From the NCBI GenBank assembly GCA_023375675.1, contig JALQBC010000007.1, positions 1,178,001-1,242,000 of the forward strand: 64,000 nt of DNA. The letters run 5' to 3'. Under the pieces are notes generated by a model. That model was not told the DNA's origin. It made no database searches and saw only the letters and a program-made list of their open reading frames with translations. This DNA is from Cytospora piceicola (taxonomy: Eukaryota; Ascomycota; Sordariomycetes; Diaporthales; Cytosporaceae). Made by a program: the position numbers and the translations under genes. The first letter of the stretch is position 1; the number at the start of each line of letters is the position of its first letter. Below, piece by piece: positions 45,007 to 56,012 of the stretch.

Positions 45007-46749
45007 ATGGCATACAAATCCCAGTTCCATTTGCGAGGCGAATACCATCTCTCCAAACCGACTACCGCCTCCACAACCCTCAATGCCGACATGTTTCGAC
45101 CTCCTACCTCGCCCTCTACATCCACCTACAACCTTTCCAAATCGACAGGCTCCTTGCTCTCCGACAACACTTCTGTGACGACCAATAATCTGTTGGGAAG
45201 GGAACGGACCGAAGATGAACATCGAACCCTGAATACACCAAATTACTTCGACAACGATTCCCCGATGGACAACAGTGCAAGGGGCCAGGCTCGGTATACT
45301 CTGGCTGGCCAGATAGACACCCCAGGGGGCCAACCACCGAGTAATGGCGTGTTGGAAGACAGTCTATATTCTGACATCGACTATCGACGACGGTTGGAAC
45401 TGGGATCAAAACGGCCACATGATGCAATCGAAACATCCTCTCATGGCCTCTCGGGGCTAGGAATAGCGGATGCGGATGCGGAAAATACACCTCAAGCAGC
45501 AGGTTGGACAAGCTTCGCCTTTCAGGCGATAGGTGGCGTGGTTGGAAAGGTATGGGAATTCTGCCGGGGCGGTACTGGTACCTTCCGTGGCTTTCAGGCA
45601 GGAGGTGGCAAGCCTTACGAACCAAATGGCCAGCCTGCTTTGACCTCGACACCCATCAATGAAACAAACCACTTTTCTCCAGATACGCCCGTCGACCCCG
45701 AGGAACACCATACCCCCGCCAGTCCACCTGGTACATTCCCGCATGCGGACGTGATCTCGCCTACCCCGGATAACGTCCCGACTTGCCACGATCACGAACA
45801 CGCAGCGCAGAACGTCGTCCAGACTTATCACGAGCCTGAGCAGCACCGGGACCCATCTCCCCACGAGACCCTTGAACGGCCAGCCGTCAAGAGGAGGCGT
45901 ACGAGTGGTAACTGGGAGAACGACGAGCTGCGACGCCACTGGGTCATGGTTGAGGAGGAGGAGCCCTTGCCTGTGCCTCTGGTGCACAGGCCAGCCTTGC
46001 ATACGAAGCGGTCGTCGCCCGCTGCATCTCGCCTTCCAACAAGCGGCAGAACCAACGTGGCCTCCCGCCTGCAACCACCACGTCTGTATTCGCCATCCTC
46101 GCCCCTTGCTACTCCTGACCGGAGGTTTAGTACTCCTTCACCCAGGTTTGGCTTCGGAAGCGAGCAAAGGTCGGGAATCCCGCCGCCACGCGCTCCATCC
46201 AGGCTGTCTATCGGCTCGAACGCGTCTTTTGCGGGACACGTACGCTCGCCAACCGTGGTAACAGCGGAACCGGCGAGTTATGCGAACCCTCGATCACCAC
46301 AGCAGCCGGAGACACCGACATTCAGTCCTACTGGTAGCCGTATCCCACAGCCAAGAGGTTTCGGTCCGAACCCCTTCGCCAACATACGACCCGCTTCTCC
46401 GGCTCCCCGAACAACACCAAGTCGGCCATCAAGTCGACAGTCTATCCAGCCGTCGCCCATGACACCGTCTTTCATCCCCAAGTCCACGCCCGCAAGCGGC
46501 CACCGGAGGAGCGCTTCGAGCATCTCAGGGCGAAAGTCCGGCTTAGGAACCAGCACGCAGTCTAGCCCCAGGCTGGACCAGCAAGCCAAACATCTGGTCA
46601 CCAAGAAAATTGCGGTGGATAAGAAGAACGACACCAGGCTGGACCGGCTCAACGGTGAGCTTCAGGCGCTGATCCGTGAGGGGCAACAGGCGCTGGGTAC
46701 GAGCTTCGACGTTGAGATGGATGAGGACGAGAGGTGGGATGAGGAATAA
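45007..46749 (+). CDS. Large disordered protein of unknown function
   Basis: 580-residue continuous frame from ATG 45007; an in-frame ATG at 45091 (DMFRPPTSPSTST) is an equally plausible start because the preceding sequence looks like leader. Most of the protein is low-complexity, rich in Ser, Pro, Thr and Arg. A short ordered motif at about residues 165-200 (GWTSFAFQAIGGVVGKVWEF) is amphipathic and glycine-rich, and could bind membrane or form a helix. KRRRTSGNWENDELRRHW (about 297-315) looks like a nuclear localisation signal with a helix. The C-terminus (KKNDTRLDRLNGELQALIRE then an acidic tail) is a coiled coil. A nuclear or nuclear-envelope protein is possible; no family is recognised. 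Confidence 0.72.
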   Translation: MAYKSQFHLRGEYHLSKPTTASTTLNADMFRPPTSPSTSTYNLSKSTGSLLSDNTSVTTNNLLGRERTEDEHRTLNTPNYFDNDSPMDNSARGQARYTLAGQIDTPGGQPPSNGVLEDSLYSDIDYRRRLELGSKRPHDAIETSSHGLSGLGIADADAENTPQAAGWTSFAFQAIGGVVGKVWEFCRGGTGTFRGFQAGGGKPYEPNGQPALTSTPINETNHFSPDTPVDPEEHHTPASPPGTFPHADVISPTPDNVPTCHDHEHAAQNVVQTYHEPEQHRDPSPHETLERPAVKRRRTSGNWENDELRRHWVMVEEEEPLPVPLVHRPALHTKRSSPAASRLPTSGRTNVASRLQPPRLYSPSSPLATPDRRFSTPSPRFGFGSEQRSGIPPPRAPSRLSIGSNASFAGHVRSPTVVTAEPASYANPRSPQQPETPTFSPTGSRIPQPRGFGPNPFANIRPASPAPRTTPSRPSSRQSIQPSPMTPSFIPKSTPASGHRRSASSISGRKSGLGTSTQSSPRLDQQAKHLVTKKIAVDKKNDTRLDRLNGELQALIREGQQALGTSFDVEMDEDERWDEE

Positions 46750-48041
46750 TCTGGATCTCTGTCGACTGGGATATGACGGACTGTGTATCCACTGAAGATA
46801 ATGTTGATGGGAGGTGTGTGTACATGTGTACATATGTATGTGCAGACCTTGGCGTTTTATTGTTCTTGTTTTTGCTTTTGCTTTTTGTTCTCGTTGTCAT
46901 CTGACGGGGCATTGATTGCCTTGCTGAGGAGGGGATTTGGTCAACAGGAACATATACCCCTCTTAGCTGGGCTGGATTGCGTGGAGTTCAGGACCGCACA
47001 TATGTTTGTTATGGCTATTTTTGCCATTCTCTATGTCTGAATGGTTGATTTGATTTTGTGTCTAGCTGCAATCAGATGATGGATTCTTCTGATAACTCCA
47101 AACCTGCTCACTTTCCGGATTCGGTGACATCTACCGAACACGGCTGATGAATGTTACATGAAATCCTGCTGAAGCTGTTCACCTCTGGAACCCGGCCGGA
47201 ATACAGGATAAGGATGGCACACAGGACTCACTGAATCCCCGGGCTTGTACCCTATCATCTGGGCCGTGTTCTGCCCCAGTCTGCTCCATGGGCCTCCTCA
47301 GGGCCGCAAGCGCTGTCCAGTATCCATTTCTGCTTTTCCCGTTCATTCTCTGCCATCGGGGCTTGGAAATGAGTTTTGCTTCGGCCACGTAAGGCGTTCC
47401 CATATTATCCTAGTCTTTCATGTGTTTACAAAGTGGTCTAGTGAGTGAGCTGGAAGTGTGCGGCGTAAGCAGTTACCTGGAGGTTTTGCCTGAAGTGAGA
47501 GGTCTAGTAACTGACCCAGCAATTCTTATTGCTTGAGGATCAGCTGCTCGACCCTTAGAGGCGTGCAAAGTACGACACCAATCCTCCGTGTGCCCAACGA
47601 GTCCTGGGGTGGTGTCAGATGAGTGGTGCACTTCAAATGTTGGGCAACGCGGTACTGGACTATGGCCACATTTGTTTTGTTCTCTTTTTGGGACAGGGGA
47701 AAAAGGTCTGGTGTTCAACAACCATAATCACTATTTGTTTCCAAATACAATCTTGATATCTGGAGCTGGGGCGGTGGTTGAGTAGTGATGCTCTTACTTT
47801 GGAATATCAAGAAACCGTTGCGACTTTCAACAACTTCGAATTTGGTTGCATTCATGGTCGAACCAACAAGGAAACGGACTGCCTTATGTGAGAGCACAGG
47901 TATCGTAGTGTTCCGTGTGGTCTTTGACTGCGAACTTTATGCTCTCAATGATACCAGTTGACCACAGACAATACGTGAAAAAACTCAGGTGTCTTATGGT
48001 TTAGCTACAGACCGTCCTTCCTCCTCCAACCTCGCTCTATT
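46750..48041. other. Intergenic
   Basis: Includes the 3' UTR of the preceding gene (TGTACATGTGTACATATGTATGTG at about 46818). No gene recognised; the frames present are short and mutually overlapping. Confidence 0.4.
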
Positions 48042-48885
48042 TCATCTCCCCCGTGAACATTTCTTAAGGTAGTCCTTGAAGTCTGTGGCCATGGCACAGA
48101 CCTCCTCGAGGTGCTCCCGGTCCAGCATCGCTCTGTCTCCTTCCTCCTTATCTTCCAGCATTGGATTTGATACTGTGCGAGGGCGACCGCGGTCTGAAAG
48201 GCTGGTATCGAATAATGAAAGTCAGCCACAACAGTAAGCTCGAATTGGTATTCTGAAATAGCAGTGCTCACCGTTACGAATCTCCCGCCCGTTCCAGGGT
48301 ATCTGGGTCATCTCTTTGTCCTCCAAGACATATGTCCTCGCCCGCTTCGTGATCCCTATCTGTCTTTCCCTATCTGTTGTTCCCTATCTCTCTCCAGCTT
48401 GTCGAAGAAGCCCTCCCATATCTTCACGCGGTCTTCCAGGTTGGGTCTGTCGTATTTGAGGATGACGTGAATGCGGGACATAAAGGCATCGTCGAAATGT
48501 CCTACTCGATTCGTTGTGAGGAAAAGGATGCCGCAGGGTGCCCTTGTAGTACTCTACGGCCCTTAGGAATACTATCAGAGTTGAGTGAGATCAAAAGTCC
48601 ATCCGTATTTTCAAGTGAATCCGCTGGTACACGTACCTGATACAAGACCATTCCTTTTGAGATCGCCGGGCCTTCTCGTCTCAAGGTAAACGTCGGCTTC
48701 GTCAATTAGCATGACGGCCCCCCATCTTTCACCCAACGAGAACCAAGTCTGAAGATGTTTCTTCACTTCCTCCTGCTCGGTGCCGATGTCGCCGCATGTG
48801 AGGGATATGAGAGGCCGACCTGTGTACTCAGCGATGCACTCTGTTCCACGGGCGATTATAGGTGAGAACTTAGAATATTTATCCA
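48042..48885 (-). pseudogene. AAA+ ATPase, truncated and frameshifted
   Basis: Minus-strand relic of the fungal cytosolic AAA ATPase family. Readable pieces in order: ECIAEYTGRPLISLTCGDIG; WGAVMLIDEADVYLE (Walker B); a plausible intron ending TGATAG at about 48578; VFLRAVEYYKG; then, in a shifted frame, ILFLTTNRVGHFDDAFMSRI (sensor 1) and NLEDRVKIWEGFF; then ITKRARTYVLEDKEMTQIPWNGREIRN; an intron; AFQTAVALAQ; and in yet another frame LDREHLEEVCAMATDFKDYL. The Walker A end is missing: sequence upstream of ECIAEY belongs to the plus-strand STAND relic. Frame breaks coincide with short tandem duplications (GGCACCCTGC/GGCATCCTTT at about 48537-48556; AGATAGGGA repeats at about 48355-48395). Confidence 0.8.
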
Positions 48886-50316
48886 GGAGCAGAAGCAGCC
48901 TCAATGCGCTCCTTGCCCGCAGGACTGTCGCCAACGGCTACGTCGAGGTCTTCAAGTTTCTCTGCTATGCCATGAACTGGCAAGCCAGTCGACTGAATCG
49001 ATTCACCTCAGCCATGCGGAACACACTCTATGATAATTACATCAAGACCCACGTCGACGAGATGGAAAGACTGGCGAAGTTAGTAGACCGGGAAACCAAC
49101 AGGCAAACTCACAATGGCGTCGTTAGGCTTCTATAGATGGGAACTACTCTCAATTCATCATCGCAGCCAAAGAATATCGCAGACCGCTTCCGCAGGATGG
49201 ATTATGCCCAGAGGGAAATGTGTTTTGAGAACGCCGCAAGAGCGTTCTCTCGACTCGAATATGTTGTGACGGATTGTCTCACTGTCGGGGAGGGACAACG
49301 AAAACATGGTGAGTGACTAACTGTTCATCTCTGACAATCTTTTCGTCACAGAAATTGACCACGACTGTCACCAGATGTCCCAATGTTAAGCTTCCGAAGA
49401 CGTAAGTCGGTCACATGCCAGCCACACGAACAGCGTGAAGAGCAGCGCGATGAGCAGCGCGATGAGCAGCGTGATGAGCAACGATCTGTCATTCAGACTG
49501 CTGCCACCGATGGTATTTATTCCGGCCCAGTAGAGTGAGGAAGATTTCGACTTGGGAAGTGAGGAATCAGCCACAAACGACTCAAGTAAGACCCGTTCCC
49601 ACAAGTTTACGAATGATGAAAACGCTGATTGTTACCAGGCCCTGCTACGAACTACTACTCTCGCAAAGAAATGGAACAACTAGCGCAGTCGATACTACCA
49701 TTTGTCAACAATGGTCTTGAAGAAGCGACCATGTTCTCACAGCAAGATGCACATTTCCGAGCGGAATAATGAACGACATCCAGAAATGGTTGAGATCCAA
49801 CACATCATCCGTCATCTGGATTCAAGGGCCTGACTGATCGCCAGTAGCACTTCGTGTTTGGGCTGTAATGACCGACGCAGGCATCCCATACCTTTGTTTC
49901 TTCAAGCAGCTGCGATACCCAAACCCGAATAACCTTGGGGTCAGCGAGGCTAGCATCATATGCCTGCTCTACACTCTCATCAGCCACTTAATTAATCAAT
50001 TGCCCTCGGTGATCCAGGCGGAATATGTCATGGACTCTGCGCTCTTCAGCAAGCTCGATGGCTCGTGGGCCAGCACTGAGTTCGCCTTGGAAGTCATCCG
50101 TCGCTTTCTGGGCCACGCACCCTCGAGCCTGGTTATTGTCATCCACAGCCTCGAAGCCTTGGATTGCAGGACGACCGGATCTGTCCTGGCACAGCTCATG
50201 GATATAATCCGCGAGCAGGGTTCCGTGACAGTGGTCAAGGCTTTCTTCTCGACAAATGGGATGTCTCAGGTCCTAGGATTCAAGACGACGGGAACTGAGC
50301 GGGTACATATGTAGAT
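48886..50316 (+). pseudogene. Decayed STAND-type NTPase (fungal NLR-like)
   Basis: Plus-strand relic read across several frames. The N-terminal helical domain is NGYVEVFKFLCYAMNW, FTSAMRNTLYDNYIK and LAKLVDRETNRQTHN, interrupted by TAG at about 49134. It continues NIADRFRRMDYAQREM. A Gln/Arg/Asp/Glu repeat (EEQRDEQRDEQRDEQ) lies at about 49435-49485. Then IQKWLRSNTSSVIWIQGPD followed by TGA where a P-loop should be. The last frame (49868-50316) gives GIPYLCFFKQLRYPNPN, the core ALEVIRRFLGHAPS, then VIVIHSLEALD (Walker B position, His for the usual Asp) and VKAFFSTNG. The order matches fungal DUF7708-type STAND NTPases. Loss of the P-loop and several stops make it non-functional. Confidence 0.65.
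49436..49485. repeat. 12-bp tandem repeat GCGATGAGCAGC
   Basis: About four near-identical 12-bp units encoding DEQR repeats in the STAND relic. The multiple-of-three length suggests expansion while the gene was still coding. Confidence 0.85.
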
Positions 50317-50977
50317 GCTTCTCGTATGGAACTGGAGGGTCCGGTTCGGCTTCTCCCGGGGTGTAGCTGGATGAGATTAATTGATCAGACTTTTGCATCA
50401 GGGGTAGGAAAAGCCCCGTGAAACGTTGGAAGTACCGATAATGAAAGTTTTTCTAGAGACCCGCTGAGAACACCCCATGTGTACAAAGGCTACTCAAACA
50501 GAGGCAAGATATTCTTGATTTACCGAAGTAATCACGTTTTGTTTCATTTCCATGGTGTATACGGCACTCCAAGTGGTATCCCCAGGGCCCTGATGTACTG
50601 TATGAGTATGAGGATGTCAAGGATTTGGGCGAGGGAGTGTATATAACTTGTGAGGCGAGTTGAGGACATTTCAAGAATGTGATTCAAGCATGTATAAACT
50701 TCACCGCAGATGTCCCCGACTCGGGGGTTGATCAGCAAGGACTGTAAAACAGCCCTTGGAATAGGGATGAGGTCCAAACCCTGCCCAGATGCTTATATGC
50801 AGGATGCAGGCAGCAACCAACATGTCCCAGTGCCCACAGCCTCAATAGAGCAGGTGAGTCAAGGTTTAAGAAGGGAGGGAGCATTCCCATGTGATTTTTC
50901 CAGGCTATAAATATGCATAATAAATCGACATAGGGATCCAGTCTCTATCCTCAAATTACAAACAGACATATATCATC
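50317..50977. other. Intergenic
   Basis: No supported gene. The 60 bp before 50978 are AT-rich leader-like sequence ending ATATCATCATGG. Confidence 0.4.
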
Positions 50978-51844
50978 ATGGCCGAGATAGATCCCCCGTG
51001 CGACCCACACCCCGATGCGGAGCCGGAGAAGACAGTCAACAACGCCGAAGATTCCGAAACCAGAGCCCTGGTCGACGAGAAACTTCCAAAGGCTCCCCAT
51101 ACTGGTTTAACCCAGCGCGGCGAGTTAGTCATGCCCATCCCTTCCGTCAGTCAGTCTCTAAAGTTACTGATACAAAATGAACCTACCCACAGGTGTGCTG
51201 CACACAAGACCAAGGGAACCAGGAAGGTATACGAAGCCTGGAAGGTTTCTCGGTTCCAAGCACCACAAGCGGCTACTCGGTACCTGGTACTGGGGATACT
51301 TCCCTTGATCGTGAAAGAGAGATACCATTACCCCGCGATCAAAAATACACCCGAAAACTTCTACAGCCAGGCTGAGCTCAAGCGCATGTACTTCGAGGCC
51401 CGTACAGAACACCTCTATGTAGAGCCAGAGAACACGTGGGAATCAACCAGGATATCCTCGTACGAAGACAAACTCGAAAGGCGAGTCAAAGACCTAGACG
51501 TGTGGGACCAGCGGGCGCTAGAGAACCTGGTTCAGATACGAACAAATGCAAACAGCAATGAGGTCTACCGGAGAGATTATAAAATTGTCCATCTCAGAGA
51601 AGTCCCTGGGGGCGAAAGTCTCACTGATGTCGTGCCGACGTCTCGACCCACGAAATACAGGAAGACGTGGTATCGGCCATGGGGATGGGAGCAGCCACGG
51701 AATACAGATTACCACATTATACTTGAGGGGACCGAAGTCAAAGAAGCGAATACGAGATGGGTATGGAACGAGGAAACAACGATGTCGAGGCTATGGGCCT
51801 CTTCCAGGTACAGGATCCCGAGTATGCCAAGTATTCCAGAATAG
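50978..51844 (+). CDS. Hypothetical protein
   Basis: 288-residue frame with a good start context (ATCATCATGGCC). No known domain is recognised. The N-terminus (1-45) is acidic and proline-rich. Residues about 80-115 contain a hydrophobic stretch (TRYLVLGILPLIVKERY) that may be a buried helix or a weak membrane segment. The middle (about 150-210) is charged and helical (EDKLERRVKDLDVWDQRAL). The last third is Trp/Tyr-rich (RKTWYRPWGWEQPRNTDYH; RWVWNEETT). A possible intron at about 51149-51195 (GTCAGT..CCACAG) would change the frame and soon reach a stop, so the unspliced reading is preferred. Lies between a dead STAND gene and a small membrane protein gene; no contextual function. Confidence 0.5.
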   Translation: MAEIDPPCDPHPDAEPEKTVNNAEDSETRALVDEKLPKAPHTGLTQRGELVMPIPSVSQSLKLLIQNEPTHRCAAHKTKGTRKVYEAWKVSRFQAPQAATRYLVLGILPLIVKERYHYPAIKNTPENFYSQAELKRMYFEARTEHLYVEPENTWESTRISSYEDKLERRVKDLDVWDQRALENLVQIRTNANSNEVYRRDYKIVHLREVPGGESLTDVVPTSRPTKYRKTWYRPWGWEQPRNTDYHIILEGTEVKEANTRWVWNEETTMSRLWASSRYRIPSMPSIPE

Positions 51845-52185
51845 TTGTGGTCTTCCAGGGCCAGTCTCCGTTGAGACTGGTTGGTAAGTGAGAAAGATGA
51901 CATGGATTTATATATTTTCTCTCGCTCCCCGAAGGTCATACTGGTAATACATGTCAAAGTCGAGACTGTTTGGGGGGGGTCAAGTATAATACCCTAACCC
52001 TCATATTTACATTCAGGGGTTGATGCAGCATGAGCTCACATGTCTGACCGGAGCTTGATTTAGACGTCGCCACCGCCGTCATCCGTCGAAATCCCGACCA
52101 GCCACATTCATTAGCCACCTCCTTTCCTTCACATCACTCCTCTCCTGCAAGCTTCCTCATCAGGTTATTCAGACATCATAACATC

Positions 52186-52935
52186 ATGTCGGAACCCCAA
52201 GCAAATCAAGCAAATCAAGCGACCCAAGCAGCCGCAGCCGCAGCCGCAGCCGCATCTGGAGGATTCGGGCCTCCTCCCGATCAGGTTGCCAAGGCCGCCG
52301 AGGCAGCCAAAGCAGCCAAGAATTTTCAAGATGCTGCCGATGCCCTAAAGAAACAGGCTTCCCTTGCGACAGACCCTGCTGAGAGGGAGAACCTATGGCG
52401 GGCTGCTTATGTGAAGGAGAAAGAGGCCCACGGCGAGAGTCGGAAGGCGAGGAGTAAGTGACGCTCTGACTTACACTCTGACGCTTGCATGTTCGTCATG
52501 TACAGAGCATCTTACTGACCACTTCGCTTCCCAGTAATGGCCTCGGGCTGGGGACAAGGCGTCGGTGCTGGCATCGGACTCTCTGGCGCAGTAGGGATGG
52601 GGCTGGGAAACCTGGTGGGCACATTACTCAGTGGTGTTGTTGCCATACCTGGTAGTCTGATCGGGGCTGGCGTTGGGGCACTTCATGGACCATGGTATAG
52701 CTTGCAAGATATGGTATCCGGGAAAGGTGGACAAAAGGAAGGTGCTAATGATGGTGACGATAGCAAGCTGGCCAAGGACGCAGAAGCGAAACTGAGTGGC
52801 GAGAGTGAGGCGGACTCCCACCAGGAGGAAGAGGCGCACAGAGCTATTGTGGAGGCCGCAAGAAGGTTGGAAGAGGAAGAGGGTAAAGAGGCAAAGAAAG
52901 ATACCAAGGAGGACAGTGAACAACATGGGAATTAG
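52186..52935 (+). CDS. Small glycine-rich membrane-associated protein
   Basis: 222 residues from exons 52186-52453 and 52535-52935. The 81-nt intron (GTAAGT..TTCCCAG) joins as KAR-I-MASGWGQG. Residues 1-90 are Ala/Gln-rich and helical (QAAAAAAAAASGG; KAAEAAKAAKNFQDAAD). Residues about 95-145 are glycine-rich and hydrophobic (GAGIGLSGAVGMGLGNLVG; SLIGAGVGALHG), resembling glycine-zipper membrane segments. The C-terminus is acidic and lysine-rich, coiled-coil-like (EEEAHRAIVEAARRLEEEEG). The order suggests a small membrane-inserted protein with cytosolic charged ends. The family is not recognised by name, and function is unknown. Confidence 0.68.
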
Positions 52936-53811
52936 CCAGGCAAGATTGGTGCCTTTGGTCGCACAGGAGGTTGAGGATTGCAAGAATCGGCCTGGGGCAA
53001 GCATACAGCAAACGAGCGAGCAAAGCGTTGAGAACTGATTTCATTGATTGACATTACAATACATAAGATTTGTCTGCGTCTTCAATAGTGCGTGTTTTAT
53101 ATTCGAGCATATTGGCACTGATGGCCCTGATCACTGCTCAACTGATGCGGGTGGTTCTTGAGGAACGATCTGGACCGCCTCTTGGGTATCGGCTTGTCGC
53201 AATGAGACTTTTCCCAAGTTATAGAGCTCTTTCTATTGAGAATAATGGACCGTACTCATTGTCCATACTTATCTTGTTTGAAAAGAATGTATTGAGCAGA
53301 CAGTCAAGGCTATTGTGATGCGGTGTTGCTACCAGCTGCCCCCAGAGACCCGAGTACGTACCGCCCCGAGACTCGACGAGATTGGTCTCTAGGGGCACTC
53401 TTTATACCATATATACAGTGCATGAGGTACCTGGTGACCTCTATATAGCTGCCATGTGATTAAATGCGTCTGATATCGCGCTAAACACGACGCGTTACGC
53501 GTTCTGCCTGGCAAAACTGAACGCGGGCGGCACTAAACTCTACAGTCTGATCTTCTACCAACTGAAAACCACAAATGCTCGCCTTCGGTTTTCCTCTTCT
53601 TTTCTCTTCTTCACCGAAGACAACCATCACCCGATCAAAGATCTTTCGTTCACTTGTTCAGCAACCGCTAAATCTCGAGATATCTTCGTGTGATACTTCA
53701 CCTTGTCTTTTCTTCACCTGTTCCATCAGAACTTCATCTCTACTATCCAATCCCACTTTCTTCATTCCCACCGATCCTACACACCATCTCGAATTCATCC
53801 AATTATCCAAG
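52936..53811. other. Intergenic and leader of the 53.8 kb gene
   Basis: No gene found. The last 250 bp are CT-rich (CTTCTTTTCTCTTCTTCACC), a long leader typical of these fungi. Confidence 0.45.
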
Positions 53812-56012
53812 ATGACTTCCTTCACCAAGACTTCCGCTGCGCGCGTGACCAAGGCGGCCAAGGCTGCCCGAGACACGCGCTTTTCGAAGCGATACATCCC
53901 CCTCCCCGCCAATGCAATCGAGCTCTACCTCGACTTGAAGCTGAAGGCGCTCAACTACCAGGTTTGTATCCTCTGGAAAACCAGTTCAATTCCCGACAAT
54001 TGACTAACAAATATTAGGCTGAGCGTCGCCACCTCGCCGCGCCATGCAACGCTCAAGGGGTCTAGTGTGCCCAGCGAGCCGCGTATGAGCAGCACGAGGC
54101 TGGCGTCCCCAGTCTGGGAGATCTGCGGGGCAGATACAGAGACCGAAGCGACCGACCCACCTCTGAGGCCAGGCTGCGCTCGCGATCCTTGTCGCCAGGA
54201 CGCAGCCCACGCCCCGAGCGCCGCCCCAGCCCAAGGACGGCCCAGCACATTGCTGCCATCCTGGGCTACGGCGCGGAGATGGAGGTTGACGTCGAGGCCG
54301 GCGGAGAAGTCCTTTTCAAGGCTGAGATGGACGTGGACATGGACGTGGACAGTGACGAGTCCACGGACATGGAAATGGACATCGACAGCGACTTCGAGGC
54401 CGACTCGACTTTCGCGTCTTCTGTGGGCTCTGCCCAGTCTTCATTCACGGCGATGACCTTCCCCTCATCGTCAACAAACTCTCTCTCTGCCCTTGGGGCC
54501 ATAGAACTCGACATCGAGATGGAAGATGTCTTCGAGATGGCGGAGGAGGCGCCTCTCGACAATCTTCCTACCGACTCCGCGCTGGTGCCGACCGAGCACC
54601 ACACATACACCGAGTCGACCACCCCTCCCGGCAGCCCTGCTGCCACCTCTCCTACCATGTCGCATCCTGCGACCACGAACACCGACCTCGCCCCTGCCCC
54701 TGCCCACGCCCCCGCCCAGCCCAGCCAGAGTGCTGTCCAGGTCGCGCCCGTCGACTATTACGCACGGGCCGCCGACCCGGACTTCATCGAGGCTCAGAGC
54801 CAGGCGGTGAGCAAGGCTCTTCCAGAGTCTGATGATACAGACCTGGATGAGGGTCCCAGGGACTACCTCGAGGTCGCAGCGAGTGTTCCCCTCCCCGGAT
54901 CGGACGAGGAAGATATTCACCTCGCCCACAGCACCCCGAGCGAGATTATCGCGGAGGGCGCATCCGACCATACTCTTGCCACCAGGTCACAGGTGGCACC
55001 TCAGTGGGAGTTTATCCCCGAGGCGAGTATCCCGCTCCTCCCTACCGTCCCGGAGGAGTGCGTAATACCCACCACCCATGGCGACATGGAGCTGGTTGGG
55101 GAGGACGATGACGACACACCATCCACCAGGTCACAGGTGGATTCTCATATGGGGGTAGTGCCAGAGGAGGACGACAACCACGCCACCAGGTCACAGGTGG
55201 TGCCTCATGGGGATGATACCCCAGAGGCTAGTGGTGCACCTCCCACTACCAACCCGGTGGAGCTCGCGGAACCCGCTGACAGCCCAGATGCTGAGATGGC
55301 TGAGCAGCTGGGTGACGTGGGTGAGGACGAGGACGGTGATGAGGACGACGGTCAGGAGTGGGAGACCGTGTACGACGTGAACGTGGTGGCCGCGCCCCAG
55401 GCGCCGGTCTCTGACCACGTTGCGGCTGTACCGGTCCCTGGCCCCGTCCCCATCACCTCCGCGCCGAACCCCCTCAAGCATAGGAGGGATGCATCCACCG
55501 AGTTTGCCCACGACGCCGAGGACCTCCCAGCCGCGAAGCTCCGGATCTACGGAGACGACGACGACAACGAGGAGGATGACGCCGAGGACGACGACGAGGG
55601 ACCCTTGGGCTACGACATTGAGTCTGCCAAGGCGATCATGGAAGACTTCCTCTGCGAGAGGCTTCCTGTCGTCGCGGCTGAGGTGATGTTCCCAGCGACG
55701 AACTTCTCTGAGAGCGATCGGGACATAGAGACCGAGCTGCTTGCGGCTTGGCTGTATGGAAAGAGCCTCCCAGAGGAGGGTAGTCACTTCATCGAGGTGG
55801 TGTTCGAGGAGCACGCCGAGATGAGCGGCGAGGACCTCGGGGACCTCATCTGGAACTGGTACGAGGAGCGAATAGCCCCCGAACTAGAAAATTATGATGT
55901 CCCCATGAACGAGGACAATATTGAGTTGTTGGAAGAGTTGTTGGAGGAAGCCCTCAGCAATTGCTTCGACGGGCAGTCCGACGACGACGACGACAACAAC
56001 GACCACGCTTGA
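53812..56012 (+). CDS. Acidic hypothetical protein with ATRSQV repeats
   Basis: Best open model: exons 53812-53961 and 54066-56012, 698 residues, with a 104-nt intron ending TCTAG. A stronger branch/acceptor (CTAACAAATATTAG, 54017) would add AERRHLAAPCNAQGV but then meets TAG 54063-54065 in the same frame. Either the downstream acceptor is used or the gene carries a nonsense codon. The N-terminus is basic (KTSAARVTKAAKAARDTRF; NAIELYLDLKLKAL), then an RS-rich patch (RYRDRSDRP; RSRSLSPGRSPRPERR). A long acidic/proline-rich disordered region follows, with three STRSQV/ATRSQV repeats at about residues 370-450. The C-terminal 120 residues are an acidic helical domain (KAIMEDFLCERLPVVAAEV; LEELLEEAL). 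No family is recognised. Confidence 0.58.

Noticed and set aside
49386..49604. Minus-strand hydrophobic frame LLITLLIALLIALLFTL resembling a transmembrane peptide
   Set aside because: Antisense reading of the 12-bp DEQR repeat in the STAND relic.
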